The notes below the pieces were generated by a model, which was given only the letters and a program-made list of their open reading frames with translations, was not told the DNA's origin and did not search any database. The position numbers and the translations under genes are program-made. From JBDHWG01 sp046328525 (GTDB lineage: Bacteria > Chloroflexota > Anaerolineae > Epilineales > JAHCIE01): DNA of 64,000 nt. Of this stretch, positions 1 to 8,950 are shown in pieces. How positions within the stretch are numbered: position 1 is the stretch's first letter; every line of letters begins with the position of its first letter. The stretch lies in assembly GCA_046328525.1 (NCBI GenBank), contig JAXLWK010000009.1, positions 62,001 through 126,000 of the forward strand, read 5' to 3'.

Positions 1-102
1 ACTGCCGGCGGCCGACACCGCCGAGTTCGCGGCGCTGCTGGCCGCTGATACTGCCGAGCTGGCGGTGGACTTCGCGGAATCGGCGGCGCTATTGATAGCC
101 AT
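1..102 (-). CDS. Ala/Ser-rich helical protein (partial, cut by window edge)
   Basis: Reading leftward from an ATG at 102, the 34 visible codons begin MAINSAADSAKS and continue as an alternating Ser/Ala pattern with an SA or SAA step every few residues and a few Asp, Lys, Asn and Val. This predicts a long amphipathic or Ala-rich helix. An AAGGAG ribosome-binding site lies 6 nt before the ATG. It is the last visible member of the minus-strand metal-transport train, 67 nt after the cation diffusion facilitator stop. I do not recognise the family; phasin-like or LEA-like coats have similar composition. The C-terminus is outside the window. Confidence 0.6.
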   Translation of the reverse strand, partial: MAINSAADSAKSTASSAVSAASSAANSAVSAAGS

Positions 103-169
103 GGTTGTTCTCCTTGTTCGCGGGTGTTGGACTCAACGGATTCTTGGCACACTCCAGGGAGTGTCTTGT

Positions 170-1135
170 TTACGATGCTTTATGTTCCAACTCAGCGTTG
201 CGGCCGAGAAGCTGAAGCTGCGGCTCGAAGACGAGCGGACGCCGCGCGGCCTTGACGTACACGTACTTGACGACCGGGTAGGCATCCTCGATTTCTCGCT
301 CGAGGTGATGGGTCAGGGAATCGGCTTGCGGCACGTCCACGTCATCGGCAAACCGCACGCGGATGTTGACGAGCAGAACGTCAGGCCCCATGTGCAGGCT
401 CGAGATCTCCTCGATGTCCGCCACCTGCGTGTAGGATTGAACGATCTCGCGGATGCCGGCGATGACGTGTTCGTCCGCGCTCGTGCCGATGAGCAGCTGC
501 TTGATCTGGGAGGCCTGCCACAGCGCCGCACACACCAGGCTAACGCCGACGACGATGCCGGCCGCGGCGTCGAAGAGAGCGTCGCCGGTCAGCAGGAACA
601 GGGCGATACCCGCCAGCGCCACAGTCTCACCGATCATATCGAATGCGTTCTCGAAGATCAGGATGCGCATGGACGGGTCTTTAGTCGTCCGCAGCGCCGT
701 CCAGAACCCGACCTCGCCCTTCGTCTGGATGAACTGCACCGTCGCTTCCCACAAAGCCACGCCGTCCATCGCCATCGTGATTGCCAGGACAATGATGACC
801 GCCCACGGGAAGTCCACGGGTTCCGGGTTGTGAAGCTGCTGCCAGCCATCATTGATGGCGATGACACCGCCGACGCCAAAGACGATGACGGCGATTAGCC
901 CCCAGAAGTAGACGGCCTTGCCCTGACCGTAGGGGAAGCGATCGTCGGCCTTCGCTCCCGCCTGGCGCACGCCAATCAGCAGAAGGATCTCATGGCTGGT
1001 GTCGGCCAGGGAGTGAATCGCCTCAGAGAACATGCCGGCGCTGCCGGTGAAGAATGCCGCGACGAACTTACTGAGGCTGATGATGATGTTACCGCCCAAA
1101 GAGATGAAGATGGCCCGTTTGTTAGACCGCTCCAT
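170..1135 (-). CDS. cation diffusion facilitator (SLC30A9-like branch)
   Basis: This 321-aa protein is a proton-coupled divalent metal exporter of the CDF family. Six membrane segments fall at about residues 11-31, 33-56, 74-95, 112-132, 162-184 and 187-210, followed by a roughly 100-residue cytoplasmic domain. The TM2 metal site reads H41-x3-D45, but the TM5 site reads D166-x3-E170 instead of the usual H/D-x3-D. The loop after TM2 has FPYGQGK where most CDFs have HPFGHGR. These features, with the GTSADE segment after TM6, match the ZnT9/SLC30A9-like clade, whose metal is not well defined. The start has GAGGT 7 nt upstream. It lies 236 nt downstream of the HMA-like gene in the same direction and probably supplies export or organelle loading in that system. 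Family sure; metal unknown. Confidence 0.9.
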   Translation of the reverse strand: MERSNKRAIFISLGGNIIISLSKFVAAFFTGSAGMFSEAIHSLADTSHEILLLIGVRQAGAKADDRFPYGQGKAVYFWGLIAVIVFGVGGVIAINDGWQQLHNPEPVDFPWAVIIVLAITMAMDGVALWEATVQFIQTKGEVGFWTALRTTKDPSMRILIFENAFDMIGETVALAGIALFLLTGDALFDAAAGIVVGVSLVCAALWQASQIKQLLIGTSADEHVIAGIREIVQSYTQVADIEEISSLHMGPDVLLVNIRVRFADDVDVPQADSLTHHLEREIEDAYPVVKYVYVKAARRPLVFEPQLQLLGRNAELEHKAS

Positions 1136-1371
1136 GTCCGTTACCTCGCTTTGAACAGGTTGGGCAATCGCCTGACCACCCGGTGTTGTTCAACTGGATC
1201 GCCCTGACAGATCATTGTCGTGGGTGTCCGCTACGTAACCGGTGAGGACGGTTACAAAATGTGCGCGCATCGTCGTGACAACCTCAGCCGTTCTGCGGCG
1301 TTCCGAACGACCGAAGTCGTCACGACGGTCCTATGCTGTTTCCTGGCAAACCATCCGCCGCGGGTCGGCGG

Positions 1372-2061
1372 TTACGCCGGCGCGGGCGCGGCGCCCGGCT
1401 CTCCGCTGGCTTCCGCCGCCTCCGCGGCGGCCTCTTCCTCGGCGAACCGTTCCTCGAACGGTAGTTCCTTGGTCTCCCGGTGGTAAATGTCCCAGGCGAT
1501 CCACAGGAGCAGCGGCCCCGGCAGCATCTCCAGCGAGATGCCGAAGATGAGCATCTGCGCCACACCCAGGCCGGCGATGCTGCCAGCAAGGATCTGACCC
1601 CGGAAGTGAAGGCCGGTCTTCTTCCAGACTCGGTAGTCAACCTTGTAGACAACGTCGGCCAACTGCTGGTCGAGCTTGGCGAAGCGGTCGCCGCCGGCTT
1701 CCTCCTTCCCGTCTTGCCCCGCGTCCTCTTCTTCAGGAAGCTCGAAAAAAGCCCCGCCGATCAGCTCAAGCTCACCGAACGCCTCCTTGCAGATCTCCTC
1801 GCCCTTGCGGTGGCTGGCGTGGGTGATCACGACGCTGCCGGTTTGCTGGTTGATCGCCACGTTGGTCACGTCTTCGTGGTCAGACAGCTGGTCCTGGATT
1901 TTCGCCATGGTCTCGGGCGTTCGCAGCTCGCGTTTGACCCGCAGCCGCGTCCGGCCGCGACTTGTGTGTACGACTTCGCCGTAGGCTTCCAGGCCCGGTC
2001 CCGACGGTTTGGCCTCGGGCGTGGCGGATGACTGCTCGGCGGGCGCTGTTTCGTCGCTCAT
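1372..2061 (-). CDS. HMA-like domain membrane protein
   Basis: The 229-aa product starts with an acidic, disordered stretch. A cysteine-less heavy-metal-associated-type domain follows at about residues 26-92, with the core HTSRGRTRLRV and a second strand SVVITHA. An acidic linker (about 108-125) and a hydrophobic hairpin of two membrane segments (about 155-190) come next, then a Glu/Ala-rich C-tail. There is no CxxC, so classical Cu/Zn chaperone binding is not expected. The ATG has AAGGAGG 8 nt upstream and lies 25 nt after the stop of the 98-aa gene, so it is operonic with the ATPases. The domain is the same type as the N-termini of both ATPases in the cluster. A docking or organelle-membrane role is inferred. 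Confidence 0.75.
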   Translation of the reverse strand: MSDETAPAEQSSATPEAKPSGPGLEAYGEVVHTSRGRTRLRVKRELRTPETMAKIQDQLSDHEDVTNVAINQQTGSVVITHASHRKGEEICKEAFGELELIGGAFFELPEEEDAGQDGKEEAGGDRFAKLDQQLADVVYKVDYRVWKKTGLHFRGQILAGSIAGLGVAQMLIFGISLEMLPGPLLLWIAWDIYHRETKELPFEERFAEEEAAAEAAEASGEPGAAPAPA

Positions 2062-2086
2062 CTTCCGGCCTCCTTGTCGGGCTGGC

Positions 2087-2383
2087 TCACGCCGCGTTCT
2101 GCTTCGCGGAGTACGTCTTGACGGCCTCGGTCAGGTAGCTCACCAGGGTATCCCGCACCATGTTGCACGACACCGTCGGCGGCTTCTTCGTGATCTTGAT
2201 GTTGACCATTGCCTCAGACACGAGACGACACTCGCCCTCGACACGGCCGACCTGGGTGGGAACGGAGACGTTCACGTTCGGGAGCTCCCCCCTCACGATG
2301 CCGCCGTTCTTGATGATCTCCTGACGGAACATCTGGAGGAGCGCCGTCGGGTCCACTGGAAGCTGGAAGTTGTAGTTACACAT
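2087..2383 (-). CDS. 98-aa conserved hypothetical in metal-transport operon
   Basis: A soluble 98-residue alpha/beta protein with no signal peptide or membrane segment. It contains three cysteines (Cys2, one at the centre and one near residue 73) and a KKPP motif. The strand-rich middle followed by a C-terminal helix loosely recalls small proteins of the PHA-granule-regulatory type, but I cannot assign a family. Its AAGGAG site overlaps the TAA stop of the 980-aa ATPase six nt upstream, so translation is likely coupled. Its fixed position between an ATPase and an HMA-like membrane protein suggests it serves the same system. Confidence 0.75.
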   Translation of the reverse strand: MCNYNFQLPVDPTALLQMFRQEIIKNGGIVRGELPNVNVSVPTQVGRVEGECRLVSEAMVNIKITKKPPTVSCNMVRDTLVSYLTEAVKTYSAKQNAA

Positions 2384-2389
2384 GGTCTC

Positions 2390-5332
2390 TTACTCCTTGG
2401 TCTGGTCTGTCGCAAGGCTGGCGGCCTCGCCGGCCGAGCCGTTCGTCTGCGGCGCTTGATCGAGCACCGTCAGAACGCTGCGCGTCTCAATGTTGTGCGT
2501 GCTCCCGTTGGCGCGCTTGCTGCGGCCACTGCTCTTCCCGACAAGCTGGAGAACGGGCGCGTCTTCGGCGGCGGGCGCGGGGGCTGCCTCGTTGGCGCCG
2601 TTCGCAGACTTGGCCTTGCGGGTACGCTTCGGCGCGGGCGTCGGGGCGATGACCTCGGTCTGCGCCAGCTCAATGGCTTCGCTGTGCCCGTTGCCATTCG
2701 CGTGCCCGTTGCCGTTCGCGTGGCCGTTGTCCGCGCTGGCCGCCTTGGTCTTGCGGGTGCGCTTAGGCGTCGGCGCGGCGGCGATGACCTCGGTCTGCTT
2801 GAGATCGTCGGCCTGGCTGTGGCCGTTGTGGCCGTTGCCGTTGGTGATATGGCCGTTGGCGTGCCCATTCTGGCTGACGATGATCGGCTCCACCGGCGCG
2901 ACGCCCTTGGCCGCCGCCGTGCCGTCGTTCCCCGCACCGGTCACAGGTGTCACCGGCACGAACACCGTCGGGGGCTGCGCCACCGCCTTGGCGCCGTTGG
3001 CCGCTTCGGCGCGCTCCGCCATGAGCTTCTCCCAGCCGGGCGGGCCCATGAGCGGGCGGAAGCCGTTCATCTCCGCCGCAATCGCCGAGCCGTTGTTGAT
3101 GACGACAGCGGCCACGGGGTTCAGGCCGACCAGGGCCGCCCAGACCATCGCGGTCAGGTTCGGGCCGACGACGATACCGGCGTTCTGCCTGACGACCTGC
3201 ATGGACATCTTCGCGATGCGGATGGCGAGGATGAGGCTCGACAGGTCGTCGTCCATGAGGACGATGTCGGCCGTTTCGCGCGCCATGTCGGTCGCGCCGG
3301 CGAACGAGACCGACACGCTGGCGTGGGCCAGGGCCGCCGAGTCGTTGATGCCGTCGCCGACGAACGCGATGATCTTGCCGCTCTCCTGAAGCTCCTTGAC
3401 GACCTCGACCTTGCGCTCGGGGAACGCCTCGGAGTAGACGTGCTCAGGCTGGATGCCCAGCTCTGCTGCGACGGCATTCGCCACCGTGCGGATGTCGCCG
3501 CTCAGCATGTAGGGGGTGATGCCCAGGTCGTGCAGGTGCTCGATCACGCTGGGGCTTTCGGGGCGGGCCGGGTCCTTGTAGAGAATGACGCCGAGCAGCT
3601 CGTTGCCTTCGGCCACGAACACCTGGGAGGCTGCGCTCGACTCGATCTCCGGGTACATCGCGTTGATGTGCTCCGTGTCCACGCCCAGGTTCTTCATCAT
3701 GCGGTGGCTGCCGACGAACAGCTCGCGGCCGTCAATGGTAGCGGCGACGCCCTGGCCAACGCGGAACTCCCACGCCTCGCACTCCTTGGTCGGGACTTCC
3801 TGCTCGCGGGCGTGGCGGATGATGGCCTCCGCGACGGGGTGCGTCAGACCGGCCTCCGCCGACGCCGCCAGTTGCAGCACTTCGCGGCCGTCAATGCCGG
3901 CGTGCTGGGTGTAGATGCCGGTCACACCGGCGCGGCCCTGGGTCAGGGTGCCCGTCTTGTCGAACACGACCGTGTCAATGGAGGCGAGCTGCTCGAGGGC
4001 GCGGCCACTGCGGATCAAGATACCGTTGCGGGCCGCGAACGTGAGCGACGCGAGAATGGCCGTCGGGACGGACACGCGGATGCCGGTGCCGATGTCGAGG
4101 GTGATGACGGCGATGCCGGCAATGAGACTCCCTGTGACCAGGGTGACGGCGCCGCCCAGGGCGAGGGTCGGGATGACGATGCGGTCGCCGACCTTGCGCG
4201 CGTAGTCTTCCATGCGCGTGTCGTGCACGGGCGCGGCCTTCATGAGGCTAACCACAACGCCGGCGCGGGTGTTGTCGCCGACGCGCTCGGCCTTGATGCG
4301 CAGCGTGCCGTCCACCAGCAGCGTCGCGGCCAGCACGTCCTGCCCCTCTTCGCGGGTGATCGGGATCGACTCGCCGGTCAGCTTCTGCTGATCCACCAGT
4401 CCGACACCGCTCAGCACGACGCCGTCCACCGGGATCTGGTCGCCGGGGTAGACGCAGACAATATCGCCGACGGCCAGGTCCTGCACCGGAATCTCGACCT
4501 CGACGCCGTCGCGCTCGATGCGAGCCGTCTTGCCCAACGCATCCAGCAGGTCCAGGCTGGCGCGGGCGGTGCGCCGCGCGGTCAGGTCGCGGATGATCTC
4601 ACCGGACTCGATGAGGCTGACCATGAGCGCCGGCGGGAAGAAGATACTGGTGGCGGTCAGCGCGAGGATGGCCGTCGAGTCGAGGAAGTCAACGTTGAGC
4701 TTCTTCTCGTCGCGGATGCCTTCCCAGGCGCGCTTGAAGGACGGGATGGCGGCGGCAAGGACCGTGCCCCCCAGCAAGAGCGGCGGAACAGCCAGGCCCA
4801 CGAATGCGCCGACGGACAGCGCCAGGGCGGCGCCGGGCAGCGCCAGACGCTTAGCGTAGTTGATCTTGAACTCGCCTTCAGGCTGCTTGGGCATCAGCTC
4901 CAGCATCATGTCCGGCTGGTCAGCGTCCTGAATGGCCGTCGTGACCCAGTCCAGGACGGCCGGCTCGGCGTACTGCTTCGCGTCGTACTCGACGACCAGG
5001 GATTGCGAGCTGGGCGTCACGCGCACGTTGGTGGCGAACCCGGCCACCGCGACGCGGTACTGCAAGCGCTCGGCGTACTCCTTGTCTCGCGCGACGCGCG
5101 GGATCGCCACGCGGAGACGCCCGTTGACCCAGTGCTTGATCTGAAACTCGACGCGCGTGGGACGCCCGCCGTTATCGGCGACGACGCTATGCGAGCTGTT
5201 GGCCGGCGGCACGATGGGAAGCGCCGACATCTTTTGCTCGGTCACATTGGCGCGGTTGAACAGCTTCTTGCCGCTCGTGGACAGGAGGGCTTTGCCGGTC
5301 CCGAAGTTGAGGAGTTTGGAAGACTTAGTCAT
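2390..5332 (-). CDS. P1B-like metal-transporting ATPase with His/Asn-repeat C-tail
   Basis: A 980-aa P-type ATPase. Residues about 60-120 form a cysteine-less HMA-like domain (HWVNGRLRVAIPR). Membrane pairs follow from about 170. Catalytic motifs are complete: TGES near residue 320, DKTGTLT near 458, the P1B-signature HP (LTHPVAEA) near 498 and GDGINDSAALAH near 657. The TM4 metal motif is LDIGTG in place of CPC, so Cu or Zn specificity cannot be assumed. The last TM pair carries NNGSA. Residues beyond about 765 form an extension of roughly 215 aa found in few relatives, with NGHANGNGH repeats and two copies of QTEVIA...PKRTRK. ATGA overlaps the previous ATPase stop by 4 nt. FezB-type iron-organelle ATPase is the leading hypothesis; Mn, Fe or Co export is the alternative. 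Confidence 0.9.
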   Translation of the reverse strand: MTKSSKLLNFGTGKALLSTSGKKLFNRANVTEQKMSALPIVPPANSSHSVVADNGGRPTRVEFQIKHWVNGRLRVAIPRVARDKEYAERLQYRVAVAGFATNVRVTPSSQSLVVEYDAKQYAEPAVLDWVTTAIQDADQPDMMLELMPKQPEGEFKINYAKRLALPGAALALSVGAFVGLAVPPLLLGGTVLAAAIPSFKRAWEGIRDEKKLNVDFLDSTAILALTATSIFFPPALMVSLIESGEIIRDLTARRTARASLDLLDALGKTARIERDGVEVEIPVQDLAVGDIVCVYPGDQIPVDGVVLSGVGLVDQQKLTGESIPITREEGQDVLAATLLVDGTLRIKAERVGDNTRAGVVVSLMKAAPVHDTRMEDYARKVGDRIVIPTLALGGAVTLVTGSLIAGIAVITLDIGTGIRVSVPTAILASLTFAARNGILIRSGRALEQLASIDTVVFDKTGTLTQGRAGVTGIYTQHAGIDGREVLQLAASAEAGLTHPVAEAIIRHAREQEVPTKECEAWEFRVGQGVAATIDGRELFVGSHRMMKNLGVDTEHINAMYPEIESSAASQVFVAEGNELLGVILYKDPARPESPSVIEHLHDLGITPYMLSGDIRTVANAVAAELGIQPEHVYSEAFPERKVEVVKELQESGKIIAFVGDGINDSAALAHASVSVSFAGATDMARETADIVLMDDDLSSLILAIRIAKMSMQVVRQNAGIVVGPNLTAMVWAALVGLNPVAAVVINNGSAIAAEMNGFRPLMGPPGWEKLMAERAEAANGAKAVAQPPTVFVPVTPVTGAGNDGTAAAKGVAPVEPIIVSQNGHANGHITNGNGHNGHSQADDLKQTEVIAAAPTPKRTRKTKAASADNGHANGNGHANGNGHSEAIELAQTEVIAPTPAPKRTRKAKSANGANEAAPAPAAEDAPVLQLVGKSSGRSKRANGSTHNIETRSVLTVLDQAPQTNGSAGEAASLATDQTKE

Positions 5333-7704
5333 GCGTCTATCACCATTGGGTTAGTCTGATGGGTGGTTGTCACAGGCTTGGTGGCGTTTTCAGGCGTAGG
5401 CGCGCCCGGCCCGTTGAGTGGGCGCAGGCTGTTGAGGGCTGCGACCAGGGCCGAGCCATTATTGATAACGACTCCGATTGTGGGGCTCATGACGGTCAAG
5501 ATACCGTAGCCGATCGCCGCGACGTTGGGGGCGACCACGATGGCCTGGTTCTGTCGGAGAATGTTCAGCGCGTGTTGCGCGATCTCAATCGCCGTGACGA
5601 GGTCGCGCAGGTCATTGTTCAGCAGCACGACATCCGAGGTTTCGCGCGCCAGGTCCGTCGCGCTGCCCAGCGAGATCGAGACGTCGGCGTGGGCCAGGGC
5701 CGCAGCATCGTTGATGCCGTCGCCGACGACGGCGACTTTTCGGCCACGCGCCTTGAGTTCCTGCACCAGGTACGCCTTCTGCTCTGGCAGAACCTCGGCG
5801 TAGACCTGCTTGTCGGAGATGCCGATTTCGGCCGCCGTCGCGCGGGCGGCGCGAGCGCTGTCGCCGGTCAGCATCAGCGAGGCAATGTCCATGTCACGCA
5901 GGCTCGTGATCACCGTGGCGCTTTCGGGGCGCACCGGATCGTCACACAGGATGACGCCGAGCAACTCGCCATTGCGGGCGACGTAGACATGGGTACTGGC
6001 GTCGGCGGCTGCGTCGGGCATGACGTTGTCCGCCCCATCCACGGCGATACCGGCCTGTTCCATCAAGTGGCGACTGCCGACATGCACCATCTGCCCGCCG
6101 ATCTCGGCGACGACACCCTGCCCGACCATGTAGTTCCAGGTCGTGGCGGGCTGCGCTTCCACGCCCTGCTCTTCGGCGTAGTTGGCGACGGCCCTGGCAA
6201 GCGGGTGGTTGAGCGCGTGTTCGGCCGACGCCGCCAGGCACAGCAGCGCCCGTGGCTCGATGTCGTGGCGCAGCGTCCGAACCTCGACCACGCGCACCCG
6301 GCCCTCGGTCAGCGTCGCCGTCTTGTCGAAGACAATCGTATCGGCCTGGGCCAGCATCTCCAGCGCGCGCCCGCTGCGAACGAGAATTCCCTGGTTCGCC
6401 GCGTTCGTCTGCGCCGTCAGCACGGCGATGGGCGCTGAGACGCGCATGCCCGTGCCGAGGTCCAGGCTCACAATCGCCGTCGCGCGCGCGACGCTCCCCG
6501 ACCCGGCGAAGACAGCGCCGGCGGCGGCCAGGGTCGGCACCACGGCCCAGTTCCCCGTCTTGCGCGCCCAGTTGCTCACCCGCGTGTCCGTCTCCGGGGC
6601 CTCTTCGGTCAGAGTGGTCAGCGAGGCGGCCAGGGTGTCCTGGCCCGTGCTTGTGGCGAGGATGCGCAGGTAGCCGTCGGTCACGAACGTACCGGCATGC
6701 ACCTCGTCGCCTTCGTGGCGGGCGACGGGCGCGGAGTCGCCGGTCATGTGGTGATGGTCAATCAGGCCATCGCCGCTTAGGACCGTGCCGTCCACCGGGA
6801 TCTGGTCGCCAGGGTAGACATGGATAATGTCGCCGACCTCAATCGTATCCCAGGCCAGCCACATCTCGACGCCCTCGCGCTCCACCATCACCTGCCGCTC
6901 GTGGGATAGCACGAGGGCCAGGCTGGCTTCCTTGCTGCGGTTGGCCGTCCAGTCGCGGACGATCTCGGAGCCTTCGATGATGCCGACGATGAGCGCCGGG
7001 GCGAAGAAACTCGCCTGGGCCGTCAGCAGGACGATGGTCAGCGAATCCAGGAAGTCCACCGTCAGCTTCTTCTCGTCGCGGATGCCCTGCATGGTGCGCT
7101 TGAAAATGGGCAGGGCCGCGGCCAGGATTGCGCCGCCCACGAGTACGCCCGGCACCGCGACGCCCGCCAGCACACCCGCACTCAACCCCAGGCCTAGCGC
7201 GGGCAGGCCGAGGCGCTTCGCATAGTTGATGCGCGGCTTGGTGTCGGCTGAGTCGGTCGGCAACGTGGCCTGCGTGGTCTGCGGGGCCGCCGACTGCATC
7301 ACGCCGGGGCCGTTGGCGCTCGTTTTCATCGTCGGCGCCAGTTCCTGCGCGACTTCGGCGCCAGCGGCGACGCGGACGCACTCGACCACGAGGCTAAGCA
7401 TCGAGTCGCTGTTGATCGGCCCCCTGCCATTTGCGGCGATGTAGCTCGTCCCGGCTCGATAAGTGATGACCAGCGAGGACGAGCGGGCGTTGACCCGCAC
7501 CTGCTCGACGGCGGGCAGCGTGTTGGCCGAGTCGAGCACGCGCTGGGCGAACTTCGCATCTGTCGCCAGGCGCGGGATGCGCAGGCGCAGACGGCCATTC
7601 ATTTGATGCACGACTTCGTAGCTCACGACTCGGGCTGTGACCGTCGTGGCGAGAGCCGTTGTGTTTGTTCGTGGCGATGCGCCGTTCGAGTTACTCATTA
7701 TCAC
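5329..7704 (-). CDS. P1B-like metal-transporting ATPase with DKTATLT variant
   Basis: A 791-aa paralogue of the downstream ATPase. A cysteine-less HMA-like domain (HQMNGRLRLRIPR) fills residues about 33-95, with a membrane region from about 165. The actuator loop reads TGDS rather than TGES (about 320). The phosphorylation loop reads DKTATLT, with Ala (codon GCG) replacing the near-invariant Gly after the Thr (about 458). HP (about 499) and GDGINDAAALAH (about 660) are intact. The CPC position is LDLGTG. The invariant Asp is kept, so autophosphorylation is possible but may be altered. The GTG at 7704 has AAGG 6 nt upstream; the ATG two codons later is also possible. It lies upstream of and overlaps its paralogue, so the two may work as a pair. 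Confidence 0.9.
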   Translation of the reverse strand: MIMSNSNGASPRTNTTALATTVTARVVSYEVVHQMNGRLRLRIPRLATDAKFAQRVLDSANTLPAVEQVRVNARSSSLVITYRAGTSYIAANGRGPINSDSMLSLVVECVRVAAGAEVAQELAPTMKTSANGPGVMQSAAPQTTQATLPTDSADTKPRINYAKRLGLPALGLGLSAGVLAGVAVPGVLVGGAILAAALPIFKRTMQGIRDEKKLTVDFLDSLTIVLLTAQASFFAPALIVGIIEGSEIVRDWTANRSKEASLALVLSHERQVMVEREGVEMWLAWDTIEVGDIIHVYPGDQIPVDGTVLSGDGLIDHHHMTGDSAPVARHEGDEVHAGTFVTDGYLRILATSTGQDTLAASLTTLTEEAPETDTRVSNWARKTGNWAVVPTLAAAGAVFAGSGSVARATAIVSLDLGTGMRVSAPIAVLTAQTNAANQGILVRSGRALEMLAQADTIVFDKTATLTEGRVRVVEVRTLRHDIEPRALLCLAASAEHALNHPLARAVANYAEEQGVEAQPATTWNYMVGQGVVAEIGGQMVHVGSRHLMEQAGIAVDGADNVMPDAAADASTHVYVARNGELLGVILCDDPVRPESATVITSLRDMDIASLMLTGDSARAARATAAEIGISDKQVYAEVLPEQKAYLVQELKARGRKVAVVGDGINDAAALAHADVSISLGSATDLARETSDVVLLNNDLRDLVTAIEIAQHALNILRQNQAIVVAPNVAAIGYGILTVMSPTIGVVINNGSALVAALNSLRPLNGPGAPTPENATKPVTTTHQTNPMVIDA

Positions 7705-7773
7705 TATGCGCCTTTTTGGAAGGTGTCAGGAACAAAGCACTCGCTTGGGGACTCGGCTGCGTGCGTTTTTTGA

Positions 7774-8916
7774 TTAGCGCCCGCTTGTCGAATCGGTCTC
7801 AGGCGTTATCGTAATTTGTGAGGCTGGGGCGCTGGTGAGGGTCCCCATTGTTGACAATGGTGTCGTTGCGAAGGCTCCAGGTTCGTCTGCGCTTTCGGTC
7901 GGCAGCGATTTCCTGGGAATTGAGGTTTTGCTCGTAGCCGGGGCGGCAATTTGCCTGGCTTTCCGGCGGGCGCGGGCGGAGGTATCTACGTTGTCGAGCG
8001 CGTCAGCAATCGCGTTGGCGACGCTCGCATTCGGGCGGGACAGCACCCAGTCCACGGCGGTGAGCGCAATGATGACCAGCGCCGTCTGCCAGATGTGCCC
8101 GGTCGCCCACAGCAGGACGATGACAACGGCCGCGACGACGGCCGGCGTCAGGCGAGCGCGCGTGATGAGAGGGTAGATGGCGCGCCAGAAAATCGGCAGG
8201 CTGCTGACCAACAGCAGGGCAAAGATCGCCAGGCCCGGCGCGCCGACATAGTTCAGCGCGACGGCTCCGGCGGCCAGGGCGATGGCGGCGGGGTAGCGCA
8301 TGCCCTCGTACCGCCGGCGCGGTCGGCGCGCCACCCGGTCCGCCTGCCAGTCTCGCAGGGCAGCCGCGTCCGGGTTGTAGGCTGCGATCAGCTTGACGAG
8401 CGCCTCGGCGTCGAGGACGGTCGGGTCATAGGCGATGGTCACAGCCTCGGACAGGCGGTTGACGGTCACATCCTTGACGCCTGGCTGCTGCCGCAGATGG
8501 TATTCCAGCACGCCGGCCAGGCGACGATCGGTTCGCACGGCAGGGATGCTCAGGCGGACGCGGCCCGGCATGGTGTGGGCCACGGCGCAGTCGGCGTAGG
8601 GGAAGCCGGCCGGACGCGGGGCGGCGGCGGCAGGCGCCGGTGTCTCGAAGGGTTGGCTCGCGGGGGCCTGGGTTCCGCGCAGAGTCTGCAAGATAGCGTC
8701 GCGCGCTTGGGGAGTGCGGGCGTGAAAGATAGTCAGGCTCTCGCTGGCTGGCTCAAGCTCGACCCGCGTCACTTCTGGCAGACTCAGCACGAACTGGACG
8801 ACGCGATGATAGACCTCAGGCTGCGCTGCTGTATTGGATATGTGCAGGCGAATTCGCCCGGGGCTAAGGTGCATCACCTTGAGGGTGGCATTCATCCGTC
8901 GTCCGTCTCCCATCAC
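7774..8916 (-). CDS. membrane protein with two HMA-like domains (ATPase N-terminus look-alike)
   Basis: This 380-aa protein has two cysteine-less HMA-like domains (about 14-75, core HLSPGRIRLHI; about 120-185, core HTMPGRVRLSIP). Four hydrophobic segments follow between about 210 and 300, and then a basic, Ser/Thr-rich C-tail. The membrane part resembles the first helices of the neighbouring ATPases, but no actuator, phosphorylation or nucleotide domain follows. It therefore looks like an ATPase front end used as a scaffold or regulatory partner. The first ATG (8916) is kept, but the ATG at 8895 (MNATLKV) has a comparable upstream purine tract. It is 34 nt from the upstream gene and 69 nt from the downstream ATPase. 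Confidence 0.8.
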   Translation of the reverse strand: MMGDGRRMNATLKVMHLSPGRIRLHISNTAAQPEVYHRVVQFVLSLPEVTRVELEPASESLTIFHARTPQARDAILQTLRGTQAPASQPFETPAPAAAAPRPAGFPYADCAVAHTMPGRVRLSIPAVRTDRRLAGVLEYHLRQQPGVKDVTVNRLSEAVTIAYDPTVLDAEALVKLIAAYNPDAAALRDWQADRVARRPRRRYEGMRYPAAIALAAGAVALNYVGAPGLAIFALLLVSSLPIFWRAIYPLITRARLTPAVVAAVVIVLLWATGHIWQTALVIIALTAVDWVLSRPNASVANAIADALDNVDTSARARRKARQIAAPATSKTSIPRKSLPTESADEPGAFATTPLSTMGTLTSAPASQITITPETDSTSGR

Positions 8917-8950
8917 TTACCTAGACCTGATCCAGTGTATCCTGCTCGAC

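Noticed and set aside
2700..2860. Possible CRISPR or tandem DNA array in the NGH-repeat region
   Set aside because: The repetition is in-frame coding for NGHANGNGH, with no regular repeat-spacer spacing.
2009..5359. 1116-codon plus-strand ORF opposite the 980-aa ATPase
   Set aside because: It is a GC-skew shadow: His/Arg/Asp/Val-rich low-information sequence, no domain, and the opposite strand carries all P-type ATPase motifs.
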